From positions 62,001 to 126,000 of the forward strand of contig JAVJUA010000068.1 of the NCBI GenBank assembly GCA_040219935.1: 64,000 nucleotides of DNA. Reading direction: 5' to 3'. The notes beneath the pieces are model-generated. The model had not been told where the DNA came from and did no database searches. It saw nothing but the letters and a program-made list of their open reading frames with translations. A program made the position numbers and the translations under genes. This stretch comes from UBA7803 sp040219935. GTDB taxonomy: Bacteria; Pseudomonadota; Gammaproteobacteria; Pseudomonadales; Azotimanducaceae. This document shows positions 18,301 through 26,111 of this stretch, piece after piece. The first letter of the stretch is position 1. Every line of letters begins with the position of its first letter.

Positions 18301-19338
18301 ATGGCAGCCAGCAAGCCGGACATCGTCATGCGCCTGGTACCGGAAGATGACTACATGCATCCGGTGGAAGCGGCCAGCAACTTCAACGAGAGCATGTACT
18401 TCAACGTCTTCGACCGGAACGATCGCATCGGCGGCTGGTTCCGGCTCGGCAACCGGCCGAACGAAGGCAAGGGGGAGATGTCGTGCTGCGTGTACCTGCC
18501 GGACGGCCGGGTGGGGTTCATGTTCGCGCGCCCGGAACGCCACGACAACGACGCCTTCGACGGCGCCGGCATGAAGTTCACCGTGGTGGAACCGCACAAG
18601 CATCTGGATCTCGCCTACACGGGCAAGCTGTGCCTGCTGGCCAACCCCAAGGACATGTCCGATCCGGCGTCTGCCTTCAAGAACAATCCGGTGGTGACGG
18701 CCGACATCAGGCTCGCGTTCGAAGGCGTGTCACCCATGTTCGGCGGCGAGCCCGTCCACGCCGACGGCCGTCCGGTAGAGCAGGACGCCGAAGCGTCCTT
18801 CGCCCGCGGCCACACCGAGCAGCACACCCGCGGACACGGCACGATTCGCGTCGGTGACGAGTCGTTCGCCATCGACGGGCTGGGTCTGCGCGATCACTCC
18901 TGGGGCCCACGCTACTGGCAGGCCGTCTACTGGTATCGGTGGCTGCCCATGAACTTCTCCGAAGGCTTTGCCATGATGGTGTCGATCACGTGCCGCCCGG
19001 GCGAGCAGCCACGCGCGGGGGGCATGGTGCTGCGGGATGGCGAATACGTGATGATCCGTGATGCCCGGCTCGAGAGCGTCTACGATGGCGATGCCTGTCA
19101 GACCGCGATGAGCATCTGGGCGAAGACGGACGAGCGTGAGTATCAGGTCACCGGCAAGGTGATGTCGCTGATTCCGCTGCGCAACCGGCGCCGCGCGCCG
19201 GACGGTAGCGAGATGCTGACGCGCATCACCGAGGGCATGACCGAGTTCGAATGCGATGGCATGACGGGGTACGGCCTGTCGGAATATCTGGATCAGATCG
19301 TCGATGGCGAGCCGGTGGGCATCAAGGCAGGGTATTGA
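18301..19338 (+). CDS. DUF7064/DUF7065-type (lipocalin/CrtC-like) protein
   Basis: 345 aa starting at ATG 18301 with GAGGGGG 3-9 nt upstream. Two beta-rich halves: an N-terminal part with YFNVFDRNDRIGGWFRLGNR and GEMSCCVYLPDGRVGFMF, and a C-terminal part with GLGLRDHSWGPRYWQAVYWY, the motif shared by the DUF7064/hydroxyneurosporene-synthase-like superfamily (lipid or terpenoid-binding double lipocalin fold). No signal peptide. It ends 5 nt before an acyl-CoA synthetase gene that is followed by an SDR, so an operon handling a hydrophobic acid, steroid or terpenoid is plausible. A TAATAT hexamer at 18261-18266 may be its -10 element. The biochemical activity is not known. Confidence 0.75.
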   Translation: MAASKPDIVMRLVPEDDYMHPVEAASNFNESMYFNVFDRNDRIGGWFRLGNRPNEGKGEMSCCVYLPDGRVGFMFARPERHDNDAFDGAGMKFTVVEPHKHLDLAYTGKLCLLANPKDMSDPASAFKNNPVVTADIRLAFEGVSPMFGGEPVHADGRPVEQDAEASFARGHTEQHTRGHGTIRVGDESFAIDGLGLRDHSWGPRYWQAVYWYRWLPMNFSEGFAMMVSITCRPGEQPRAGGMVLRDGEYVMIRDARLESVYDGDACQTAMSIWAKTDEREYQVTGKVMSLIPLRNRRRAPDGSEMLTRITEGMTEFECDGMTGYGLSEYLDQIVDGEPVGIKAGY

Positions 19339-19343
19339 ACGAT

Positions 19344-21020
19344 ATGAACTGGAACTACGGAGACATTCTGGATGCGGTGGGAGGGGTGCTGCCGGGTGAC
19401 AAGCCGGCGCTGGTGCACGGCAACCGGGTCATCACCTGGGCCGACTTCACGCGTCGCAGCAACAACCTGGCACGGCGCTTCCTGAACCGCGGCATGCAGG
19501 CCGGAGACAAGGTGGCGTTCTACCTGCGCAACGGCCCGGCCTACAGCGAGACGCTGGCGGCCTGCTTCAAGGCGCGTCTGACCCACGTCAACGTCAACTA
19601 TCGCTACGTTGACGAGGAGCTCTGGTACATCCTCGACAACTCCGACAGCCGCATCGTCGTCTACGGCAGTGAGTTCGCCGGGCACGTGAAAGCGCTGCGT
19701 CCGCGCCTGCCGAACGTGGTGCTGTGGGTGGAGGTGGCCGATGACGCCGACATGGCGCAGGCGTTGGCAGACGACGACGATCCTGACAGGCATCTGGGGC
19801 TCGCGGCCCCCAGTGCCGACTTCGCGGTGGGTTACGAGTCGCTGGCCGAAGTCGGGGACGGCGCCCCGCTCAGCCTGCACCGCTCGGGCGACGACATGCT
19901 GTTCCTCTACACAGGGGGCACCACCGGCATGCCCAAGGGCGTGATGTGGACGCATGACGATCTCTGGCATGCGGGCACCGCCGGCGCCACGCCGGCCACC
20001 AACATGATCCCGCCGCAAGATCTCGACGAGCACTGCCGCAACGTCGCTGCGGCCCCGGGAGGCACGCTGACGCCCTGCTGTCCGCAGATGCACGGCACCG
20101 GCCTGCTGACCAGTATCTCGGCGCTGGCCATGGGCGGCACCATCGTCACGCTCACCCATCCGAGCTTCGATGCGACCGAGCTGTGGGAGACCGTGGAACG
20201 CCGCAAGGTGAACGGCCTGGCCATCGTCGGCGACGCCTTCGCCAAGCCCATGCTGCGGGAACTCGACGCCAATCCCGGTCGTTACGACATCGGCTCGCTG
20301 CTGTCCATCGTCTCCAGCGGCGTCATGTGGAGCCCCGACGTCAAGCAGGGCCTGCTCAAGCACAACCGCCACATGGTGCTCACCGATTCGTTCGGTGCCT
20401 CCGAGGCCGTGGGCTTCGGTCGCTCGGATACCACCGCCGACGGCACGACGGAGGTGGCCAGGTTCAAGATCGGTGAGCATTGCAAGGTGTTCACGGAAGA
20501 CCATCGTGAGGTCCAGCCCGGCAGCGACGAAGCCGGCTTCGTCGCTCGCGCGGGCGCGATCCCGCGTGGCTACTACAAGGACGAAGCCAAGACCGCCAAG
20601 ACGTTTCCGGTGATCAACGGCGTGCGCTACTCCATGCCGGGCGACTACTGCAAGGTGGCCGCCGACGGCACCCTGATCCTGCTCGGCCGCGGCAGCGTGT
20701 GCATCAACACCGCGGGCGAGAAGGTGTATCCGGAGGAGGTCGAAGAGGTGCTGAAGACCTATCCTGGCGTGACCGATGCGCTGGTGGTTGGCGTGCCGGA
20801 CGAGAAGTGGGGGCAGATGGTCACCGCCGTCGTGCAGCCCGACCCGGGCGCCGATCTGGACGAGGCTGCGATTCAGGCCCACGTGCGGCAGCACCTGGCC
20901 GGCTACAAGACGCCCAAGCGCGTGCTGGTGAAGCCGAGCCTCGATCGGGCCAGCAACGGCAAAGCCGACTACAAGGGCATCACCGAGTTCGCCAAGGCCA
21001 CGCTGGGCGTCGGCGCCTGA
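19344..21020 (+). CDS. Acyl-CoA synthetase (AMP-binding, FadD-like)
   Basis: 558 aa from ATG 19344, 5 nt after the previous stop. An adenylate-forming enzyme that activates a carboxylic acid with ATP and CoA. Visible: P-loop-like YTGGTTGMPKGVMW (about 189-202), DSFGASEAVGFG (A5 motif region), GDYCKVAADGTLILLGRGSVCINTAGEKVYPEEVEE (A7-A8 hinge, positions about 431-469) and C-terminal catalytic Lys in NGKADYKG. The relatives with this arrangement act on long-chain, branched or sterol side-chain acids, consistent with the DUF7064-like neighbour and the SDR downstream. Substrate is inferred only. Confidence 0.88.
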   Translation: MNWNYGDILDAVGGVLPGDKPALVHGNRVITWADFTRRSNNLARRFLNRGMQAGDKVAFYLRNGPAYSETLAACFKARLTHVNVNYRYVDEELWYILDNSDSRIVVYGSEFAGHVKALRPRLPNVVLWVEVADDADMAQALADDDDPDRHLGLAAPSADFAVGYESLAEVGDGAPLSLHRSGDDMLFLYTGGTTGMPKGVMWTHDDLWHAGTAGATPATNMIPPQDLDEHCRNVAAAPGGTLTPCCPQMHGTGLLTSISALAMGGTIVTLTHPSFDATELWETVERRKVNGLAIVGDAFAKPMLRELDANPGRYDIGSLLSIVSSGVMWSPDVKQGLLKHNRHMVLTDSFGASEAVGFGRSDTTADGTTEVARFKIGEHCKVFTEDHREVQPGSDEAGFVARAGAIPRGYYKDEAKTAKTFPVINGVRYSMPGDYCKVAADGTLILLGRGSVCINTAGEKVYPEEVEEVLKTYPGVTDALVVGVPDEKWGQMVTAVVQPDPGADLDEAAIQAHVRQHLAGYKTPKRVLVKPSLDRASNGKADYKGITEFAKATLGVGA

Positions 21021-21066
21021 CGCGCCCGCCCTGGCGACGCAACGATAATTCGAGAGGGGAGTTAAC

Positions 21067-21846
21067 GTGTCCAGCAACCTGTTCGACCTCACCGGCAAAG
21101 TCGCGCTGATCACCGGCTCCAGCAAGGGCATCGGCCGCGCCATTGCCGAGGAGATGGCGCGCCACGGCGCCCGGGTGGTGATATCGAGCCGCAAGGCCGA
21201 CGTCTGCAATGAGGTGGCGGACGCCATCAACGCCGAGCTCTCCGGCCAGCCCGGCGGCGCGGTGGCGATTCCGGCCCACATCGGGCACCGCGAAGAAATC
21301 GAGCGCCTGGTCGCCCAGACCCGGGAGCAGCTCGGCCCGATCGACGTGCTGGTCTGCAACGCCGCCGTGAACCCCTACTACGGCCCCATGCGGGAGCTGC
21401 CGGACTCGGCGTTTGAGAAGATCCTCGGCACCAACATCATCTCCAACCACTGGCTGGCGCAGTCGGTGCTGCCCGGCATGATCGAGCGCAAGGACGGCGC
21501 CATCATCGTCGTCTCCTCCGTGGGTGGGCTGAAGGGGTCGTCCGACCTCGGCGCCTACTGCATCTCGAAGGCGGCCGACCTGCAGCTCGTGCGCAACCTG
21601 GCGGTGGAGAACGGACCGCACAACGTCCGGGTCAATGCCATATCGCCGGGGCTGGTGCGCACCGACTTTGCACGCGCGCTCTGGGAGAACCCCGACCTGC
21701 TGAAGCGGCGCACCGCCAACGACCCGCTGCGGCGCATCGGTGAGCCGGAGGAGATTGCCGGCATCGCCGTGTACCTGGCGTCGCGCGCAGGGACCTTCAC
21801 CACCGGGCAGAACTTCGTCATCGACGGCGGCAGCACCATCACCTGA
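21067..21846 (+). CDS. SDR family oxidoreductase
   Basis: 259 aa from GTG 21067 (GAGGGGAG 8-15 nt upstream). A classical short-chain dehydrogenase: cofactor loop ITGSSKGIGRAIAEEMARHG with an SSRK stretch typical of NADP preference, CNAAVNP, catalytic Ser in VSSVGG and the Tyr/Lys pair in YCISKAADL, then AISPGLVRTDF and the C-terminal FVIDGGSTIT. It closes the three-gene run with the DUF7064-like protein and acyl-CoA synthetase. Relatives reduce or oxidise hydroxyacyl or steroid intermediates; the specific reaction is not readable. Transcription probably ends before the DUF1499 gene 93 nt on. Confidence 0.88.
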   Translation: MSSNLFDLTGKVALITGSSKGIGRAIAEEMARHGARVVISSRKADVCNEVADAINAELSGQPGGAVAIPAHIGHREEIERLVAQTREQLGPIDVLVCNAAVNPYYGPMRELPDSAFEKILGTNIISNHWLAQSVLPGMIERKDGAIIVVSSVGGLKGSSDLGAYCISKAADLQLVRNLAVENGPHNVRVNAISPGLVRTDFARALWENPDLLKRRTANDPLRRIGEPEEIAGIAVYLASRAGTFTTGQNFVIDGGSTIT

Positions 21847-21939
21847 GCATCGGCCTGGCGCCGGCCGACCCGTCGTCGCTTGCGCGTGGCGGAGGGCGGC
21901 GCGTATTCTGACCGTCGCTGAATCCCCGGAGACGGATCG

Positions 21940-22695
21940 ATGACAGAGGTCACGCAGACGCCGGAAGACGGTGCAAGCTGGTGGTCGCGCGCCATCCTCA
22001 TCGGCTCGGTGGTGGCTGCCGTGCTGCTGCCCCTGGGGGCCATCGGCACACGCCTCGGCATCTGGCAGTTCGGCACCGGGTTTCTGCTGCTCGCCGGCGC
22101 CAGCGTGCTGGCCGCCATAGGGCTCGTGACCGGCCTGGCCGGCATCGTGGCGGCGTCGCGCCGCCGCCTCCGTGCGGACAAGCCCGGCGTGCTGATCGGC
22201 ACCCTGGTGAGCGCGTTGATCCTGGGGGTCATGGGCGCCCAGTTCTACGCGGCGTCTTCGGTGCCGGCGATTCACAACATCACCACCGACATAGCCGATC
22301 CGCCGCAGTTCGAGGCGGTGGTGCCGCTGCGCGGCGAAGGCAGCAACCCGCTCGACTACGACGCCGAGGAGCTGGCGCCTCTGCAGCAGCAGGCGTACCC
22401 GTGGGTTCGTCCGCTGGAGGTGCCACTGCCGCCGGACGCGGCGCTGCGGCGGGCCATTTCCGTGCTCGAAGACCTGGGGCTCGAGATCGTCGCCGTGGAT
22501 GAGGCGGCGGGCCGGGTGGAGGCCACCGCCACGACCTTCTGGTTCGGCTTCAAGGACGACGTGGTGGTGCGGGTGCGGTCGTCGGGCGCGGGGTCGGTGG
22601 TCGACGCGCGCAGCGTGTCCCGGGTCGGCGTCAGCGATCTCGGGGCCAACGCCCGGCGCATCGGCCAGATCCTCGATGGGATGGCCGACGGCTGA
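21940..22695 (+). CDS. DUF1499 domain membrane protein
   Basis: 251 aa. Three hydrophobic helices in the first 105 residues (about 17-40, 48-70 and 84-105) precede a periplasmic or cytoplasmic DUF1499 domain (about 110-250) with PLPPDAALRRAISVLEDLG, EATATTFWFGFKDDVVVRVR and VDARSVSRVGVSDLGANA, the family's hallmark. ATG 21940 is reached after a GGAG at 21929-21932. A TATTCT hexamer at 21904-21909 could serve as its own -10. It faces mazF convergently with 7 nt between stops. DUF1499 proteins have no established biochemical role. Confidence 0.82.
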   Translation: MTEVTQTPEDGASWWSRAILIGSVVAAVLLPLGAIGTRLGIWQFGTGFLLLAGASVLAAIGLVTGLAGIVAASRRRLRADKPGVLIGTLVSALILGVMGAQFYAASSVPAIHNITTDIADPPQFEAVVPLRGEGSNPLDYDAEELAPLQQQAYPWVRPLEVPLPPDAALRRAISVLEDLGLEIVAVDEAAGRVEATATTFWFGFKDDVVVRVRSSGAGSVVDARSVSRVGVSDLGANARRIGQILDGMADG

Positions 22696-22702
22696 GTAGC
22701 CG

Positions 22703-23023
22703 CTACTTGGCGAACACCTCCTGCAGCGTGCGCAGCGCCTGCAGCAAGGTGCGTGGCGAGGTGGACCCCAGACGCCTGATCAGCCGGGCCTTGTCGACCG
22801 TGCGGATCTGGTCGATCAGCACCAGCCCGCGCTTGCCGTCGTGGCTGATGGGCACCCGGAATGGTGCCGGGCGGCTGGCCGTGGTCATGGGTGCCAGCAT
22901 CACCGTGCGCAGATGGTCGTGCAGTTCCGGTGGCGAGATCACCAGGCAGGGGCGCGACTTGCGAATCCCGCTGCCGATTGTCGGATCCAGATTGACCAGC
23001 CAGATCTCGCCGCGCGCTACCAA
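22703..23023 (-). CDS. mazF: MazF/PemK-family endoribonuclease toxin
   Basis: 106 aa. N-terminal GEIWLVNLDPTIGSGIRKSRPCLVIS is the canonical MazF fold start (W-x-V-x-L-x-P...G-x-E/I-x-x-x-R-P), with the catalytic Arg in KSRPCLVIS and Thr/Ser region VMLAPMTTAS; the middle carries KRGLVLIDQIRTVDKARL, the dimerisation strand. It would cleave mRNA at short specific sites when not bound by antitoxin. It overlaps the preceding mazE by 7 nt, so the two are translated together. No other defence genes lie near. Confidence 0.92.
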   Translation of the reverse strand: MVARGEIWLVNLDPTIGSGIRKSRPCLVISPPELHDHLRTVMLAPMTTASRPAPFRVPISHDGKRGLVLIDQIRTVDKARLIRRLGSTSPRTLLQALRTLQEVFAK

Positions 23024-23265
23024 GTCAGGCCCTCGTCGTCGGCATTGGCCAGGTCGCCGAGGACGAGGTGGTCGTCGTCCGCTTCCGCGATCTGCAGCGC
23101 ACCATCTGCCCAGCCGTGGCGCACCGGTCGCTCGGGACGACGCAGCACCAGGGCGCCGTCTTCCACGGTCAGCTCCGCTTCATGCTCGAGCCCGGCCTGC
23201 AGCAGCATGGGCTTCGGAATCACGATGCCTTGAGAATTGCCGATGCGGCGGATTGTGACGTGCAC
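23017..23265 (-). CDS. mazE: MazE-type (AbrB fold) antitoxin
   Basis: 82 aa from GTG 23265. The first half is a swapped-hairpin AbrB/MazE DNA-binding domain (VTIRRIGNSQGIVIPKPMLL, then AELTVEDGALVLRR). The second half (about 55-82) is acidic and probably disordered, ending DLANADDEGLTW; such tails bind across the MazF active site. It precedes and overlaps mazF, the normal antitoxin-first order. A near-palindrome overlapping its promoter (23292-23309) fits autorepression by MazE or the MazEF complex. Confidence 0.9.
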   Translation of the reverse strand: MHVTIRRIGNSQGIVIPKPMLLQAGLEHEAELTVEDGALVLRRPERPVRHGWADGALQIAEADDDHLVLGDLANADDEGLTW

Positions 23266-23291
23266 GGATGTCTCGCGACGCGCGAAAAAGT

Positions 23292-23309
23292 GGTAACAAT
23301 GTTATTACC
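23292..23309 (-). promoter_or_regulatory. mazEF promoter/operator near-palindrome
   Basis: The 18-nt block has 5-bp complementary ends (GGTAA/TTACC) around an inner TAAC/GTTA pair. On the minus strand it includes TAACAT, a fair -10 hexamer about 30 nt upstream of the mazE GTG. An AT-rich island in otherwise G+C-rich DNA. Autoregulation is inferred from known MazEF loci. Confidence 0.45.
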
Positions 23310-23386
23310 TGAGCCGGCGCGCCGGCAAGCGGATGCTGGGGGCGGCGGCGACGGAGATGCTGCTGAGACGGGGTAGGCGAAACCCC

Positions 23387-23872
23387 TCAGAACTTCAGCA
23401 GCTCGGCCGACAGGTCGTCGAGATCGACGACGCCGATGGCATTGAAGCCCTGCATGTGGCCGGCGCACTCGCCGGGGTTGAAGATCACCTGGCCGTCTCG
23501 GGCCTCGTACCGGTACAGATGGGTGTGGCCGTGCAGGGCCAGATGGTGATCGCGCGCCAGGGCACCTTCGAACTCCAGCGGGTCGTGCACGACTATGATC
23601 CGGCGGCCGTGCCAGGAGAGCTCGAAGGGCGGCTCCTGAAAGACGAAGCCATGGCGGTCGATGGCCGCCTCGAGGGACACCCGCTCCTGGTCGTTGTTGC
23701 CGAACACGCCGTACATGGGCGCGTGCAGATGTGCGAACACCTCCAGCGTCTTGGCCTGAGTGATGTCACCGGTATGGATCACCCGGTCGACGCCGGCATC
23801 GTTGAACAGCTCGACGATGCGGCCGACGTTGCGGACGTTGTTGTGGGTGTCGCTGACGATGCCGATGCGCAT
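23387..23872 (-). CDS. Metallophosphoesterase (YfcE/MJ0936-type phosphodiesterase)
   Basis: 161 aa. A calcineurin-like fold with all five metal-binding motifs in order: SDTHNN (8-13), IHTGDI, YGVFGNNDQER, VVHDP and LHGHTHLYR. Length and spacing match the small cytosolic YfcE/MJ0936 branch, which hydrolyses phosphodiesters in vitro; the physiological substrate of this family is unsettled. Downstream (on the minus strand) of the thiolase gene by about 60 nt, so it may share that transcript. ATG 23872 fits the family N-terminus MRIGIVSDTH. Confidence 0.85.
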   Translation of the reverse strand: MRIGIVSDTHNNVRNVGRIVELFNDAGVDRVIHTGDITQAKTLEVFAHLHAPMYGVFGNNDQERVSLEAAIDRHGFVFQEPPFELSWHGRRIIVVHDPLEFEGALARDHHLALHGHTHLYRYEARDGQVIFNPGECAGHMQGFNAIGVVDLDDLSAELLKF

Positions 23873-23930
23873 GGGATCCGGCCGGCCGCAGGCGGCCTCC
23901 GCTGGAGGCCGCCCCGGTCTGGCTCGAGGC

Positions 23931-25073
23931 TTACACCTTCTCGAGGATGTGGATGCCGCAGGCGCTGCCCAGCCCGATCACGTGGGTCATGCCGATGCGC
24001 GCGCCTTCCACCTGACGCTTGCCCGCCTCGCCACGCAGGTGGGTGGCCACCTCGTAGATGTTGGCGATGCCGGTGGCACCCAGCGGATGTCCCTTCGACA
24101 GCAGGCCGCCGGAGACGTTGACCGGAATCCGGCCGCCCAGGGCCACGTGACCCTCGTCGATCATGCGCCCGGCCTCGCCGTCCTTGCAGATGCCGAGGTT
24201 CTCGTAGTGCAGGATCTCGGCCGTGGCGAAGCAGTCGTGCAGCTCGATCAGGTCGATGTCGTCCGGGCCGAGGCCGGCCATCTCGTAGGCCTTCTTCGCC
24301 GCCAGCCGCGTGCAGCTGTTGACGTCGGGCATCACCAGGTCGCGCTCCTGCCAGGGGTCGGAGGTCAGCACCGAGGCGCGAACCTTCACCGCGCGCTTCA
24401 TCAGGCCCAGCTCCTTGGCCTTCTTCTCGGAGCAGATCACCGCGGCGGCCGAGCCGTCCACGTTCACCGAGCACATCAGCTTGGTGTTCGGGTAGGCGAT
24501 CATCTCGGCGTTCATCACCGTCTCGAGCGGCGTCTCGATCTGGTACATGGCCTTGGGGTTCAGAGTGGAGTGGTGGTGGTTCTTGACCGACACCTTGGCG
24601 AACTGCTCGAACGTGGTGCCGTACTTGCGGGCATGCTCCATGCCGGCTTCGGCGAACACGGCCGGCATGGTGCCGGAGCCCAGCAGCCCTTCCTTCGGAA
24701 TGCCGGTGGCGCCGCCGGCGCCGCCCAGCAGGCCCTTGCCCATCTGCTCGACACCTACCGCCAGCACCACGTCGTACAGGCCGGCCTTGACCGCGGCCCA
24801 GGCCTCACGGAAGGCGGTGGCGCCGGTGGCGCAGGCGTTGGAGACGTTGACCACCGGAATGCCGGTCTGGCCGATCTGCTGGAGGATGCGCTGGCCGACC
24901 ATGCCGCTGGCCTGGCCCAGGTTGCCACAGTAGAGGGCTTCCATGTCCTGGATCTTCAGGCCGCAATCGTCCAGGGCCAGCAGCGCCGACTCGGCGCCGA
25001 TCTGCGGTACGGTTTTGTCCGGGAAGCGCCCGAACTTGATCATGTCGACACCGACTACGTATGCGTCTGTCAT
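23931..25073 (-). CDS. Thiolase / SCP2-type acyl-CoA acyltransferase
   Basis: 380 aa. Nucleophilic Cys81 in VSNACATGATA, catalytic His in LIELHDCFATAE, GHPLGATG loop and a second cysteine near the C-terminus (GLGSACGIHILEKV) give the complete SCP2-thiolase active site. Such enzymes act in degradation of branched, sterol or other bulky acyl-CoAs and often work with a DUF35 OB-fold/Zn-ribbon partner. The partner gene lies 16 nt upstream on the same strand, which supports a two-subunit enzyme. With the acyl-CoA synthetase and SDR nearby, a beta-oxidation-type pathway is plausible. Substrate not determinable. Confidence 0.9.
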   Translation of the reverse strand: MTDAYVVGVDMIKFGRFPDKTVPQIGAESALLALDDCGLKIQDMEALYCGNLGQASGMVGQRILQQIGQTGIPVVNVSNACATGATAFREAWAAVKAGLYDVVLAVGVEQMGKGLLGGAGGATGIPKEGLLGSGTMPAVFAEAGMEHARKYGTTFEQFAKVSVKNHHHSTLNPKAMYQIETPLETVMNAEMIAYPNTKLMCSVNVDGSAAAVICSEKKAKELGLMKRAVKVRASVLTSDPWQERDLVMPDVNSCTRLAAKKAYEMAGLGPDDIDLIELHDCFATAEILHYENLGICKDGEAGRMIDEGHVALGGRIPVNVSGGLLSKGHPLGATGIANIYEVATHLRGEAGKRQVEGARIGMTHVIGLGSACGIHILEKV

Positions 25074-25089
25074 GGGAATGCCTCCGGGG

Positions 25090-25506
25090 TCAGGTTCTGG
25101 GTTTGAAGAAGTAGGAAACGTAGGAGTTGCCCTCGCGGTCCTTGCGGCCCAGGGCGTCGCCGTACACGACCTCGATGGGCATATCGAACTGGATCTTGGC
25201 CGGGTCGGGCTCCACGTCGATCAGGTTGCCCTTGACCGTGGCGCCGTCGTCCAGGTCGACCACGGCGCTGACGTACGGGACGTCGATGCCGGGGAACGAG
25301 CGGTGAACGATGGAGTAGGAGTACAGCTTGCCCTTGTTCGAGAGCTTGACGGCCTTCAGCTTGCCGCGGGCACCGCACTTCGAGCAGACGGCGCGCTCAC
25401 CGAGGAAGATGGCGCCGCAGTCGCCGCATTTGTAGCCCTCAAGGTACGGGTCGCCCTGGTCCGGAATCTTCAGGTAGTCGACGGCGGGCAGTGGTTTTGC
25501 GCTCAA
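25090..25506 (-). CDS. Zn-ribbon/OB-fold protein (DUF35 family), probable thiolase partner
   Basis: 138 aa. The N-terminal rubredoxin-like zinc ribbon has Cys27, Cys30, Cys41 and Cys44 (YKCGDCGAIF, CSKCG). It is followed by an OB-fold (about 50-130) with KGKLYSYSIVHRSFPGIDVPY and GNLIDVEPDPAKI. DUF35 proteins bind acyl-CoA and form complexes with SCP2 thiolases or act as aldolase subunits (as in Ltp2-type steroid side-chain aldolases). It is translated just before the thiolase gene. The pairing is well established for the family; the reaction performed here is inference. Confidence 0.88.
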   Translation of the reverse strand: MSAKPLPAVDYLKIPDQGDPYLEGYKCGDCGAIFLGERAVCSKCGARGKLKAVKLSNKGKLYSYSIVHRSFPGIDVPYVSAVVDLDDGATVKGNLIDVEPDPAKIQFDMPIEVVYGDALGRKDREGNSYVSYFFKPRT

Positions 25507-25691
25507 GTGTCCCCCTTTGCTCTGTGCTGGATGTCGATGCCTCGAGAGGCGATGGAAATGATCGAGCCCGCAAGGATACTACCGTCGGGGCACCGTCGGT
25601 AACCCCGCGTTGTGCGTTGCACCAGGGGTCTCTGGACAAGCTCCCGCGTTGTCGGCAAGGTTGAACCCCCAGGGGGCGGGAGATCGCGGGT

Positions 25692-26099
25692 ATGAAGTCC
25701 GTCAAGGTCGCCGACTACATGTCGCGCAAGCTCATTACCTTCACGCCGGAGACCAACGTGGTGGAGGCGATGGGCACGCTCATCGACAACCGTATTTCCG
25801 GTGCGCCGGTGGTGGATGCCGCCGGCCAGCTCGTCGGTGTTCTGTCCGAAGTCGATGTCCTCGAGGTGGTGATTCAGGACAGCTACTACGACGAGTCCGC
25901 CGGCATCGTGGCCGATTACATGCAGAAGCCGGTAGACACCGTCGACCCGGATATGGACATCTACACCCTGGCACAGCGTTTTCACCGCGAGCATCGGCGG
26001 CGCTACCCGGTGGTGCGCAATGGCAAGCTGGTGGGGCAGATCAGCCGTCGCGACGTGCTGCGGGCCGCCTGGGACTTCCTCAAGCACAAGCGGGAGTGA
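25692..26099 (+). CDS. CBS-domain pair protein
   Basis: 135 aa composed almost entirely of two CBS domains (about 3-60, VADYMSRKLITFTPETNVVEAM split over DNRISGAPVVD; and about 75-130, VADYMQKPVDTVDPDMDIY with RYPVVRNGKLVGQISRRD). CBS pairs bind adenosine nucleotides and usually regulate a partner enzyme or channel. A GGAG at about 25678-25681 precedes the ATG. The gene stands alone, divergent from the DUF35 gene and convergent with gatB (12 nt gap), so no partner is indicated. Confidence 0.85.
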   Translation: MKSVKVADYMSRKLITFTPETNVVEAMGTLIDNRISGAPVVDAAGQLVGVLSEVDVLEVVIQDSYYDESAGIVADYMQKPVDTVDPDMDIYTLAQRFHREHRRRYPVVRNGKLVGQISRRDVLRAAWDFLKHKRE

Positions 26100-26111
26100 C
26101 CCCGCGGCGTC

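Noticed and set aside
19293..21359. Very long minus-strand open frame (688 codons) opposite the acyl-CoA synthetase
   Set aside because: His/Gly/Arg/Ala-rich sequence typical of antisense frames in G+C-rich genes; the plus strand carries complete adenylate-forming motifs.
22703..23265. mazEF as part of a defence island or prophage
   Set aside because: No integrase, restriction, phage or transposase genes are near; it stands alone among metabolic genes.
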